Positions 45,681 through 53,489 of a DNA stretch of 64,000 bases are shown here, piece after piece. Every line of letters starts with the position of its first letter. Position 1 is the stretch's first letter. Source of the DNA: Lichenicoccus sp965276875 (lineage in GTDB: Bacteria; Pseudomonadota; Alphaproteobacteria; Acetobacterales; Acetobacteraceae); NCBI RefSeq assembly GCF_965276875.1, contig NZ_OZ255701.1:2356001-2420000 (forward strand). The letters run 5' to 3'. The notes under the pieces were generated by a model that saw nothing but the letters and a program-made list of their open reading frames with translations, ran no database searches and was not told the DNA's origin. Made by a program: the position numbers and the translations under genes.

Positions 45681-46595
45681 ATGAAAGCCAATAGCGTCCT
45701 TAATACCATCGGGCAGACGCCGCACATCCGCTTCAGCCGGATGTTCCCGGATGCCCAGGTCTGGATCAAGTCTGAGCGGGCCAATCCCGGCGGCTCGATC
45801 AAGGACCGGATTGCCCTGTCGATGGTCGAAGCGGCGGAGGCGTCGGGCCAGCTCAAGCCGGGTGGCGTCATCATCGAGCCGACCTCGGGCAATACCGGCA
45901 TCGGGCTGGCGATGGTCGCCGCCGTGAAGGGCTATCGGCTGATCCTGGTGATGCCGGAATCGATGTCAATCGAGCGGCGCCGGTTGATGCAAGCCTATGG
46001 CGCCAGCTTCGACCTCACGCCCAAGGAGCAGGGCATGAAGGGCGCGATCGCGCGTGCCAGCGAGCTCGCGGCCGATCATCGCAATGCCTGGATCCCGCAG
46101 CAGTTCGAGAATGTGGCCAATATCGAGGTGCATGTCCGCACCACGGCGCAGGAGATCATGGAGGACTTCCCGGACGGTATCGATGCGCTGATCACCGGCG
46201 TCGGCACCGGCGGCCACATCACCGGCTGTGCCGAAGTGCTCAAGCAGCGCTGGCCCGGGCTGAAGGTGTTCGCCGTCGAGCCCAGCGCCTCGCCGGTGAT
46301 TTCCGGGGGTGCTGCCGGGCCGCACCCGATCCAGGGCATCGGCGCCGGTTTCGTGCCGGCCAACCTGCATACCGATCTGCTCGACGGCACGATTCAGGTC
46401 GAGGCGGAAGCGGCGCGCAGCTTTGCCCGGCGCTCGGCGCGCGAGGAGGGGGTGCTCGTCGGGCTGTCCTCCGGTGCCACCCTGGCCGCGATCGCCAGCA
46501 AGCTGCCGGAGTTGCCGGCGGGGGCGACGGTGCTGGGCTTCAACTACGACACCGGCGAGCGCTACCTCTCGGTGCCGGATTTCCTGCCGACATAG
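45681..46595 (+). CDS. cysK: Cysteine synthase A
   Basis: This 304-residue PLP enzyme makes cysteine from O-acetylserine and sulfide. The PLP lysine is Lys41 in NPGGSIKDRIAL; EPTSGNTGIGLAMVAA is the substrate loop, and GVGTGGHITG binds the phosphate. The C-terminal VGLSSGATLAAI is also conserved. An AAAGGGAGACC ribosome-binding site precedes the ATG. Its length matches short cysteine synthases (about 300 aa). The 3' end overlaps the convergent Nudix gene by 34 bp. Confidence 0.94.
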   Translation: MKANSVLNTIGQTPHIRFSRMFPDAQVWIKSERANPGGSIKDRIALSMVEAAEASGQLKPGGVIIEPTSGNTGIGLAMVAAVKGYRLILVMPESMSIERRRLMQAYGASFDLTPKEQGMKGAIARASELAADHRNAWIPQQFENVANIEVHVRTTAQEIMEDFPDGIDALITGVGTGGHITGCAEVLKQRWPGLKVFAVEPSASPVISGGAAGPHPIQGIGAGFVPANLHTDLLDGTIQVEAEAARSFARRSAREEGVLVGLSSGATLAAIASKLPELPAGATVLGFNYDTGERYLSVPDFLPT

Positions 46596-47053
46596 AGCGC
46601 GACCGGGCCGGTCAACGCCCCCCTGCGGGCCAGTGCCTGCAGGGGTTCGGGGCCAAACAGCCGGGCCGCGACGATTTCGCGGTTGTCGAGGCGCAGACGC
46701 GGCAGCCGTTCCAGGTTCAGGGTGAATAGGTGGACTTCGTCGTCACGCCCGTCCCACCGCCCACGCACGCTGCCAGCTGGATGCAGGTCCGTGGCAAGCA
46801 GTCCGATCTCCTCGACAAGTTCGCGTCGTGCCGCGGCGTTGGGGGTTTCGCCCGGGCGCACGCCGCCGCCTGGGAGGTTCCAGGCCCGACGGTAGGAGGA
46901 GCGCACCAGCAGCAGGTCGTCGCCGACATGGATCGCCACCAGGGCGCCCTGATGGCGCGACCGGCGCAGCCGCCACCAGACCCGCGCCAGCGGGTAGCCG
47001 ATGCGGTAGGCCATGCGCCAGGCGAGGTCGATGACGCTATCCGGGCGCGCCAT
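46562..47053 (-). CDS. Nudix hydrolase
   Basis: This 163-residue protein carries the Nudix box GGVRPGETPNAAARRELVEE followed by IGL (about residues 63-85), with the metal-binding glutamates of REx2EE. An N-terminal amphipathic segment (AWRMAYRIGYPLARVWWRLR) precedes it. Substrates of this broad family are nucleoside diphosphate derivatives; the specific one is unknown. It overlaps the SDR gene start region by 17 bp and cysK by 34 bp. Confidence 0.9.
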   Translation of the reverse strand: MARPDSVIDLAWRMAYRIGYPLARVWWRLRRSRHQGALVAIHVGDDLLLVRSSYRRAWNLPGGGVRPGETPNAAARRELVEEIGLLATDLHPAGSVRGRWDGRDDEVHLFTLNLERLPRLRLDNREIVAARLFGPEPLQALARRGALTGPVALYVGRKSGTER

Positions 47054-47798
47054 CGATCGTCAGGATGGTGCCCGTGGTGTAGCCCGAGCGCGGCGACGCC
47101 AGGAACGCGACCGCGTTCGCGATCTCCTCGGGTGTCGCCGGGCGGCCGAACGACATGTCACGGCAATAATCCCGCCAGCGCGCCGCATCGCCGAATTCGC
47201 GCGCCGCACGGGCGCGCAACAAGGTCTCCATGCGGTCGGTGCCGACCGGCCCGGGATTGATGCCGACCACACGCATGCCATGCGGGCAGGCATCCTTGGC
47301 CAGGCTGCGGGTGAAGGCCATCAGCGCCGCGTTGCCGGCGCTGCCGGCGATATAGTTCGGATCGAAGCGTTCGCCGGCGCTGCCGATGACATTGACCACC
47401 ACGCCGCGCCGCTCGCGCAGGCGTGGATACAGCGCCCGGGTCAGGCCGATATAGCCGAACACCTTCAAATCCCAGGCGGCCCGCCAAGCAATGTCGCCCA
47501 TTGCGAGCAGGTCGCCCGAGGGGATCGCGCCGGCATTGTTGACAAGGATGTCGATGTCGCCGACGTCAGCCGCTACCCGCTCGATCTCGCTTTGCCGTGA
47601 GAGGTCAGCGGCGATGATCCGCACCGCCACCTGGCGTCGGCCGCGTACTGCCTCGGCCGCCTGTGACAACGTTTCGGGATGGCGGGCGACGAGGACGAGT
47701 TCGCACCCCTCCTCGGCCAGCAACAGGGCGGTGGCGCGGCCGATGCCCTTCGAGGCGCCGGTGACGAGGGCGCGACGGCCGGCTAGATGGAGGTCCAT
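47037..47798 (-). CDS. Short-chain dehydrogenase/reductase
   Basis: The ATG at 47798 (GGGAG upstream) gives 253 residues. The classical SDR features are ALVTGASKGIGRATALLLAE (residues 10-29), DILVNNAGAIPSGD, VVNVIGSAGERFDPNYIAGS (the Ser region and Tyr in PNYIAGSAGNAALM; the usual YxxxK position reads Y-I-A-G-S) and GINPGPVGTDRME. The missing Lys of YxxxK is unusual for a classical SDR and could weaken catalysis. Its start codon shares CATG (47796-47799) with the divergent methyltransferase start. Confidence 0.85.
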   Translation of the reverse strand: MDLHLAGRRALVTGASKGIGRATALLLAEEGCELVLVARHPETLSQAAEAVRGRRQVAVRIIAADLSRQSEIERVAADVGDIDILVNNAGAIPSGDLLAMGDIAWRAAWDLKVFGYIGLTRALYPRLRERRGVVVNVIGSAGERFDPNYIAGSAGNAALMAFTRSLAKDACPHGMRVVGINPGPVGTDRMETLLRARAAREFGDAARWRDYCRDMSFGRPATPEEIANAVAFLASPRSGYTTGTILTIDGAPG

Positions 47799-48447
47799 GG
47801 TCGTATCTCCCGAAACCCCAGACTGGTCGAAAAACGCCGAAGGGTCCATTTGCAGCGCGTCCGCTGCGGGACGCAATCGTGCTCCGATCGAGGCGATGCT
47901 GCGTGACTGGCTGCCCCTGTCCGGGCTGGTGCTCGAGATCGCGAGCGGTGCCGGCGAGCACGCGGCCTGGTTCAGCGCCGCCTTTCCCGCGCTGACCTGG
48001 CAGCCGACCGACCGCGATCCCGAGGCGCTGGCGATGATCGCGGCCCGGCGCGCGGCGGCGGTGGCGGCCAACCTGCTGGCGCCGCTGACGCTCGACGCCG
48101 CAATGCCGCGGGCTTGGCCGCTGCGGCGTGCCGACGCAATCGTTGCGATCAACATGATCCATATCGCGCCCTGGGCCGCGACCCAGGGCATCATGCAGGG
48201 AGCGGCGCGCATCCTCGAGCCTGGCGGGGTGCTCGTGCTCTATGGCCCGTTCCGCGAGCCCGGCGTGACATTGGCGCCGAGCAACGCCGCGTTCGACGCG
48301 GATTTGCGCGCGCGCAATCCCGAGTGGGGCTTGCGCGACCTGCAGGCGGTTGCCGCACTCACTCAATCACACCGCCTGGAGCTTGCCGCACGGGTGCCAA
48401 TGCCGGCCAATAATCTTGGTCTCGTCTGGCGCCGGTCGCGTCCATGA
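47797..48447 (+). CDS. DUF938-family SAM-dependent methyltransferase
   Basis: The ATG at 47797 with GGAGG at 47789-47793 gives 216 residues. The start CSASAAGRNRAPIEAMLRDW and motif I VLEIASGAGEHAAWFSAAFP, followed by WQPTDRDPEALAMI and NMIHIAPWAATQGIMQGAAR, are DUF938 signatures. The function is unproven beyond probable SAM binding. The start overlaps the divergent SDR start. Confidence 0.9.
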   Translation: MVVSPETPDWSKNAEGSICSASAAGRNRAPIEAMLRDWLPLSGLVLEIASGAGEHAAWFSAAFPALTWQPTDRDPEALAMIAARRAAAVAANLLAPLTLDAAMPRAWPLRRADAIVAINMIHIAPWAATQGIMQGAARILEPGGVLVLYGPFREPGVTLAPSNAAFDADLRARNPEWGLRDLQAVAALTQSHRLELAARVPMPANNLGLVWRRSRP

Positions 48448-48687
48448 TGTTGCCTGCAGCGCCGGCAGCGATCCTGCAACCACGGCGCTGCCACTTCCTT
48501 GCTATCCGTGCTTTGGCAAAGTGGCGGCAACGCGTATCCGTGCCCGCCAGGTGCTGCGCACGCGCGGGTCGCCGTGGTCTCTCCCGGGATGAAAGCGGAG
48601 CTTGTGGCCCCGGCGTGACGAGGACGGTCGCTTTTCAGCGGCACGGCCTGCTAACAACCTCCCGGTTTCGTGAGGAGGCTAAGCAGA

Positions 48688-49686
48688 GTGGGACATTCGG
48701 GCGGACGTTGCTTGATTGCCGGTGCGATGCTGCTGGCGCTGAGCGCCGTCGGCCGCGCCGCCGACGTCCCCACCCACGATGTGGCCGGGGCGCCGGCCGC
48801 AACCCTGCTGCCGCGCTACCTGGATGCCAGGATCATCAGCTACGACGAATCCGACGACGACGAGGCGGTCCTGCCGGACGGTCCGTTCCGCGATTTCGGC
48901 TTCACCAGGACACGCACGCTCGAAGGCCGGATCACCCGGATCGCCTACGTCCTGCCGGAGACGCTCTCGACCATCGCCGTGATGAACCACTACCGCGAGG
49001 TCCTGAAGGGCGGCGGCTTTAGGGTGCTGTTCCAATGCGCCGGTCGCGACGGCTGTGGCGGCTTCAGCTTCGGCGAGGCGCTGACCGAACCGATGGCCGA
49101 CGCCCACGCCGGCGACGAGGGCAACCAGATCATTGATTACCTCCATCCGGTCGGCGGCGACGTCCGCTACGTGCTGGCCACCCTGGACCGGCCGCAGGGC
49201 CGCGTGACACTCGCTTTGCTGGTGGCACGCCATCTCGACCGGCAGCCCGGCGTGTTCATCGAGACGGTGACGCAGCCCCCCGAAGGTGCAGCACTACCCG
49301 CGGAAAACGCGACCGTGATCGCATCGAGCCTGCATGTGCGCGGCAGCATCGGGCTCAGGGGGATCGCCTTTGTGGCAGGAACGGCGAGGCTCCAGCGCGA
49401 CAGTCGGCCGGTGCTGGCCCAGGTTGCCGCGATGCTGCACGGCGATCCGGCGATGCGCCTGCTCGTGGTCGGCCATACCGACACCCAGCAGACGCTGGCC
49501 GAGGCGCTGAAGCTGACCTCGGCGCAGGCGCAGGCGGTGGTGGATGCTCTGCGGCGGCGCTGGAAGGTGTCGCCCGACCAGGTTGGCGCGATCGGCGTGG
49601 GTCCGGCCTGCCCGATCGCCTCGAACGTCGATCCGGCGGGGCGCGCGCTCAATCGTCGTATCGAGCTGGTCCTCCAGGCGGAGTAG
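48688..49686 (+). CDS. DUF4892/OmpA-domain periplasmic or envelope protein
   Basis: The GTG at 48688 is preferred because GAGGAGG lies at 48672-48678; GTG 48670 would put the ribosome-binding site inside the gene. The protein is about 332 residues with a signal peptide (GGRCLIAGAMLLALSAVGRA). The N-terminal domain (LLPRYLDARIISYDESDDDE, ITRIAYVLPETLSTIAVMNH) resembles DUF4892. The C-terminal OmpA-like peptidoglycan-binding domain shows LLVVGHTDTQQTLAEALKLT and GRALNRRIELVL. It should anchor to the cell wall. The Pho box 19 bp downstream belongs to the following gene. Confidence 0.87.
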   Translation: MGHSGGRCLIAGAMLLALSAVGRAADVPTHDVAGAPAATLLPRYLDARIISYDESDDDEAVLPDGPFRDFGFTRTRTLEGRITRIAYVLPETLSTIAVMNHYREVLKGGGFRVLFQCAGRDGCGGFSFGEALTEPMADAHAGDEGNQIIDYLHPVGGDVRYVLATLDRPQGRVTLALLVARHLDRQPGVFIETVTQPPEGAALPAENATVIASSLHVRGSIGLRGIAFVAGTARLQRDSRPVLAQVAAMLHGDPAMRLLVVGHTDTQQTLAEALKLTSAQAQAVVDALRRRWKVSPDQVGAIGVGPACPIASNVDPAGRALNRRIELVLQAE

Positions 49687-49704
49687 GCCCTCCTCTGGGT
49701 ATGC

Positions 49705-49733
49705 TTGTCATCGAACGGTCACGAAACTGCAAC
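49705..49733 (+). promoter_or_regulatory. Pho-box-like repeats upstream of pstB
   Basis: Three 7-bp units recur with 11-bp spacing: TTGTCAT (49705-49711), CGGTCAC (49716-49722) and CTGCAAC (49727-49733), separated by the 4-bp spacers CGAA and GAAA. The PhoB consensus is CTGTCAT repeats spaced by 4 bp. The first two units match five to six of seven positions; the third is weaker. PhoB, encoded two genes downstream of pstB, would activate its own operon under phosphate limitation. Confidence 0.7.
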
Positions 49734-49788
49734 ATGCCCGCCATTGCTGACGCGTAAGACCACGCCGACTGGCGGGGAACGGCCGGTT

Positions 49789-49826
49789 TGGACTAAGGAC
49801 AGTCCATCGCCGATCGGGGACCGATC
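49789..49826 (+). promoter_or_regulatory. Two hairpins in the pstB leader, one covering the ribosome-binding site
   Basis: TGGACT (49789-49794) pairs with AGTCCA (49801-49806). GATCGG (49812-49817) pairs with CCGATC (49821-49826), which ends directly against the pstB ATG. The Shine-Dalgarno-like GGGGA (49816-49820) is partly in the second stem. The second helix (6 bp, GGA loop) could hold back translation of pstB. Confidence 0.5.
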
Positions 49827-50654
49827 ATGAACCAGCAGGGCGTGAGCAGAATGGTCGGCGACCTACAGGCGCGCAGCAGCGACGCGCCGCCGGCCGACGG
49901 CCGCACGATGATCGCGATCAAGGAGCTAAATTTCTATTACGGCGCGGTGCACGCCTTGAAGCGGATCTCGCTGGATTTCCCTGAGCGCCGTGTGACCGGG
50001 ATGATCGGACCGTCCGGATGCGGCAAATCCACGCTGCTGCGCGTCCTCAACCGCATGTTCGACCTCTATGGCGGTCAGCGCGCCACCGGCGAGGTGTTGC
50101 TCGGCGGCGAAGATATCCTTGGGCCTGGCATGGACGTGAACCGGCTGCGCTCGCGGGTTGGCATGGTGTTCCAGAAGCCGACGCCGTTTCCGATGTCGAT
50201 CCACGACAACATCGCGTTTGGCGTGCGGCTGCACGAGAAGCTCTCCCGCGCGGAGATGGACCAGCGTATCGAGCAGGCGCTGCGCCGTGTGGCGCTATGG
50301 GCCGAGGTCAAGGACCGGCTGCGCACGTCCGCCGCGGCCTTGTCCGGTGGCCAGCAGCAGCGGCTGTGCATTGCCCGCACCATCGCCACGCGTCCGGAGG
50401 TGATCCTGCTCGACGAGCCGACCTCGGCGCTGGATCCGATCAGCACCGCCCGCATCGAGGAGCTGCTCGACGAACTCAAGCAGGATTTCACCATCGCCAT
50501 CGTCACCCACAACCTCCAGCAGGCCGCGCGCTGCGCCGACCAGGTGGCGTTCTTCTACATGGGCGAGCTGGTCGAGGTCGCCGGCGCCGACCGGCTGTTC
50601 ACGGCACCCCGCGAAAAGCGCACGCAGGACTACATCACCGGCCGCTTCGGTTAG
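49827..50654 (+). CDS. pstB: Phosphate ABC transporter ATP-binding protein
   Basis: This 275-residue ATPase has the PstB pattern: NFYYGAVHALKRISLDFPER, Walker A GPSGCGKST (61-69), VGMVFQKPTPFPMSIHDNIA, signature ALSGGQQQRLCIARTIA, Walker B VILLDEPTSALDPISTARIE and VTHNLQQAARCADQVAFFYM. The first about 27 residues are a non-conserved extension. A later start at Met28 (TMIAIKELNFYYG) is possible. The permeases pstCA and the binding protein pstS are not in the window. It is followed 13 bp later by phoU. Confidence 0.94.
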   Translation: MNQQGVSRMVGDLQARSSDAPPADGRTMIAIKELNFYYGAVHALKRISLDFPERRVTGMIGPSGCGKSTLLRVLNRMFDLYGGQRATGEVLLGGEDILGPGMDVNRLRSRVGMVFQKPTPFPMSIHDNIAFGVRLHEKLSRAEMDQRIEQALRRVALWAEVKDRLRTSAAALSGGQQQRLCIARTIATRPEVILLDEPTSALDPISTARIEELLDELKQDFTIAIVTHNLQQAARCADQVAFFYMGELVEVAGADRLFTAPREKRTQDYITGRFG

Positions 50655-50667
50655 GAGACCCGTTCCC

Positions 50668-51417
50668 ATGAGCAGCACCGACCCGCGCCATATCGTGCGC
50701 AGCTACGAGCAGGAGCTCGAGGGCTTGCGCGGCATGATCGCCCGCATGGGCGGCCTGGTGGAAAGCCAGACCGCGAACGCGATCAACGCGGTGCTCAACC
50801 GCGACGGCGAGGCCGCGCAATATGCGATGGAGCAGGACCCGGAGGTCGATGCGCTGGAGCGCGACATCGAGGGCCGCGCGATCCGTATGCTGGCACTGCG
50901 CGCGCCGATGGCCCAGGACCTGCGCGAAATCGTCTCGGTGCTGAAGGTGACGTCGGACCTCGAGCGGATCGGCGACTATGCCGCCAACATCGCCAAGCGC
51001 TCGCTGCGCCTTGGCCGCATTGGCCCGGAATCGACCATGGGCAGCCCGGCCCTGGGCGGCCTGCGCAACATGGGCCGGCTGGTGCAGGAGAACCTGCGTC
51101 TGGCGATCGACGCGCTGAGCCAGAACGACCGCGACAAGGCATTCGAGGTCTGGCAGTCCGACAAGGCGGTCGACGAGCTCTATACCGCGATGTTCCGCGA
51201 GCTGATCACCTACATGATGGAGGATCCGCGCAACATCAGTCCCTGCACGCATCTGCTGTTCATCGCCAAGAACCTGGAGCGGATCGGCGACCACTGCACC
51301 AACATCGCCGAGCACGTGCATTACGCCGTCACCGGCGAGATGCTGCCGCCGTCGCGGCCGCGTGGGGCGCCGTATACGGATCGGGACGGCGGGACATCAC
51401 AGGATGGAGCGGAGTAG
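50668..51417 (+). CDS. phoU: Phosphate signalling protein PhoU
   Basis: This 249-residue helical protein contains the two PhoU repeats: VEALERDIEGRAI-type (here VDALERDIEGRAIRMLALRA), APMAQDLREIVSVLKVTSDLERIGDYAANI and LFIAKNLERIGDHCTNIAEH. PhoU binds metal and mediates inhibition of PhoR through PstB when phosphate is plentiful. The C-terminal extension (SRPRGAPYTDRDGGTSQDGA) is variable. It sits 13 bp after pstB and 4 bp before phoB. Confidence 0.95.
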   Translation: MSSTDPRHIVRSYEQELEGLRGMIARMGGLVESQTANAINAVLNRDGEAAQYAMEQDPEVDALERDIEGRAIRMLALRAPMAQDLREIVSVLKVTSDLERIGDYAANIAKRSLRLGRIGPESTMGSPALGGLRNMGRLVQENLRLAIDALSQNDRDKAFEVWQSDKAVDELYTAMFRELITYMMEDPRNISPCTHLLFIAKNLERIGDHCTNIAEHVHYAVTGEMLPPSRPRGAPYTDRDGGTSQDGAE

Positions 51418-51421
51418 GGCG

Positions 51422-52195
51422 ATGCAGACCGGAACCGAGGGCTTGAGCCGCGCCCGACCCGTGCTGCGCGACGACACGCAAAAGCCGCGCGTTCTCGTCG
51501 TCGAGGACGACCCGGCGCTGGCGGTGATGCTGCGCTACAATCTGGAGAAGCTCGGCTACCTGGTCGACGAGGCCTCCGACGGCCAGGAGGCGCTGTTGCG
51601 GATCACCGAGAGCGCGCCCGACATCGTGCTGCTCGACTGGATGCTGCCCAGCCTGTCCGGGCTCGAGGTTTGCCGTCAGGTGCGCAGGCGGCCGCAGACG
51701 CGCGACCTGCCGGTGATCATGCTCACCGCGCGGATGGAGGAGCAGGACTCGATCCGCGGCCTGAACACCGGTGCTGACGACTACATCACCAAGCCGTTCT
51801 CCACCGAGGCGCTGGCGGCGCGCATGCGCGCCCTGCTGCGACGCGCGCAGCCGCAGCCGCCGGAGCGCGCGCTGCAGTTCCACGATATCGTGCTCGACCC
51901 GGGCGAGCACCGTGTGCAGCGCGGCAGCCGGCCGGTGCATCTGGGGCCGACCGAGTATCGCCTGCTGGAGTTCCTGCTGCGCCACCCGCGCCGCGTGTTC
52001 TCGCGCGAGGATCTGCTCAACGCCGTCTGGGGTGCGGATATCCATGTCGAGGCGCGCACCGTCGACGTGCATATCCGCCGCCTGCGCAAGGCGCTGAACG
52101 GCCCGGGCGAGATGGACCTGGTGCGTACCGTGCGCTCCGCCGGCTACGCGCTCGACGTCGACGCGACAATCCCCGAGCGGACGCTGCCTCCCTGA
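51422..52195 (+). CDS. phoB: Phosphate regulon response regulator PhoB
   Basis: The ATG at 51422 gives 257 residues, with a 24-residue N-terminal extension before RVLVVEDDPALAVMLRYNLE. The receiver domain has Asp29/Asp30, phospho-acceptor Asp72 in IVLLDWMLPSLSGLEVC, Thr102 and Lys124 in DYITKPFS. The OmpR-type winged helix follows with LGPTEYRLLEFLLRHPRRVF and EARTVDVHIRRLRKAL. It should bind the Pho-box arrays at 49705 and 53369. Confidence 0.94.
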   Translation: MQTGTEGLSRARPVLRDDTQKPRVLVVEDDPALAVMLRYNLEKLGYLVDEASDGQEALLRITESAPDIVLLDWMLPSLSGLEVCRQVRRRPQTRDLPVIMLTARMEEQDSIRGLNTGADDYITKPFSTEALAARMRALLRRAQPQPPERALQFHDIVLDPGEHRVQRGSRPVHLGPTEYRLLEFLLRHPRRVFSREDLLNAVWGADIHVEARTVDVHIRRLRKALNGPGEMDLVRTVRSAGYALDVDATIPERTLPP

Positions 52196-52212
52196 GCGGC
52201 GGCGCCGTCGAT

Positions 52213-53388
52213 TTGGCAATCGCTGCCGCCGCATTCGCTTCTGGTGTCACGCTCCGCGGGGTCTGGCCGCGAAAAGCTGGGGCCGACCTGCCGCCGCCGG
52301 AGGAAGTCGCACCCGACCCGCTGCGGCCGCTGCGCGACCTGCTGGAGCTGCTGCCCGAGCCGTTGCTGCTGCTCGACCGCGCCGCGTCCACGCGCCACGC
52401 TGCCATGCGCCCGATCTCCATGCGCCCCATCTCCATGCGCCATGCCAATCTCGCCGCGCGCGAATCGTTCGGCGACATACTGGCAGCCCTGCTGCGCCAC
52501 CCGGCATTGGCCGATGCCGCCGCGCGCGTGCAAGGCGAGGCCGTCGTCACCACCATTGTAAAGATGGACGTGCCCGTGCGCAGGGTGCTGCGGGCCTCGC
52601 TCAAGGCGTTGCCAGCCGCGTATCCCGGCCTGCTCGTGGTGTCGCTGTCGGACCACACCCAGCAGGCGGCGATGGCGCGGATGCGCGAGGACTTCATCGC
52701 CAATGCCAGCCATGAGCTGCGCACGCCGCTGGCCAGCCTGATCGGCTTCATCGACACACTCATCGGGCCGGCGGCCGACGATCCGCCGGCGCAACGGCGG
52801 TTTCTCGCGATCATGCAGACCCAGGCCGCGCGCATGCGCCGGCTGATCGACAGCCTGATGAACCTGTCGCGCATCGAACTCAGCGAGCACGAGCGGCCGC
52901 GCGGCCATTTCGCGCTCGGCAGGGTGGCAGCGCACGTCGCGGGCGAGTTCGAGCCGCTGGTGCGCACGCGCCGGATAGCACTGGACGTAGACCTGGCCGA
53001 GGACCTGCCGATGCTGCAAGGCGACGGCGACCAGGTCGCCCAGATCGTGCAGAACCTGCTCGACAACGCCCTGAAACATGCGCGCAGCCGGATCGTGCTG
53101 TCCGCGCACCCGGCCAGCGGCACCGCGTGGCCAGCCGCCCCAGGCGTGGTGCTGACGGTCGCCGATGACGGTCCGGGGATCGCCGCCCACCATCTGCCGC
53201 GCCTCACCGAACGCTTCTACCGCGCCGAGGACGGCAATACCGGGCGGACCGGAAGCGGCCTGGGGCTGGCGATCGTCAAGCACATCGTCGGCCGCCATGC
53301 GGGCCGTCTGCTCATCGAGAGCAGCGTCGGCGAAGGCAGCCTGTTCAGCGTCTGGCTACCCTGTGCCGGTGTCACAAAACTGACCTAA
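52213..53388 (+). CDS. phoR: Phosphate regulon sensor histidine kinase PhoR (short, no clear membrane anchor)
   Basis: The TTG at 52213 gives 391 residues; a CTG at 52192 is also in frame. The kinase core has His167 in DFIANASHELRTPLASLIGF, the N-box VQNLLDNALKHARS, G1 VADDGPGIAAHHLPRLTERF and G2 GRTGSGLGLAIVKHIVGRHA. The N-terminus has only one short hydrophobic run (AIAAAAFASGVTL) and no typical PhoR double membrane segment. It contains a 15-bp tandem repeat (RPISM twice, 52405-52434). The context after phoB supports PhoR. The porin Pho-box array overlaps its last codons. Confidence 0.9.
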   Translation: MAIAAAAFASGVTLRGVWPRKAGADLPPPEEVAPDPLRPLRDLLELLPEPLLLLDRAASTRHAAMRPISMRPISMRHANLAARESFGDILAALLRHPALADAAARVQGEAVVTTIVKMDVPVRRVLRASLKALPAAYPGLLVVSLSDHTQQAAMARMREDFIANASHELRTPLASLIGFIDTLIGPAADDPPAQRRFLAIMQTQAARMRRLIDSLMNLSRIELSEHERPRGHFALGRVAAHVAGEFEPLVRTRRIALDVDLAEDLPMLQGDGDQVAQIVQNLLDNALKHARSRIVLSAHPASGTAWPAAPGVVLTVADDGPGIAAHHLPRLTERFYRAEDGNTGRTGSGLGLAIVKHIVGRHAGRLLIESSVGEGSLFSVWLPCAGVTKLT

Positions 53389-53397
53389 ATCTGTCGT
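53369..53397 (+). promoter_or_regulatory. Pho-box-like repeats upstream of the porin, overlapping phoR
   Basis: Three 7-bp units with exact 11-bp period: GTGTCAC (53369-53375), CTGACCT (53380-53386) and CTGTCGT (53391-53397), separated by AAAA and AAAT. They match the CTGTCAT consensus at five to six of seven positions and have the A/T-rich spacers typical of PhoB sites. The array starts inside the phoR coding sequence and ends about 92 bp before the porin ATG. Confidence 0.72.
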
Positions 53398-53489
53398 CAA
53401 ACCATCGCGTTACGTGCTGGCAACAATGGCTTATCGAGGGGCCGCCTGGACGGCAGGAGGGGGGCTTCTGTCGGGCACGGAACCGGATC

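Noticed and set aside
48456..48491. GCAGCGCCG / CGGCGCTGC inverted repeat after the DUF938 gene as an intrinsic terminator
   Set aside because: Nine-base stem but an 18-nt loop and no T-run downstream; not convincing.
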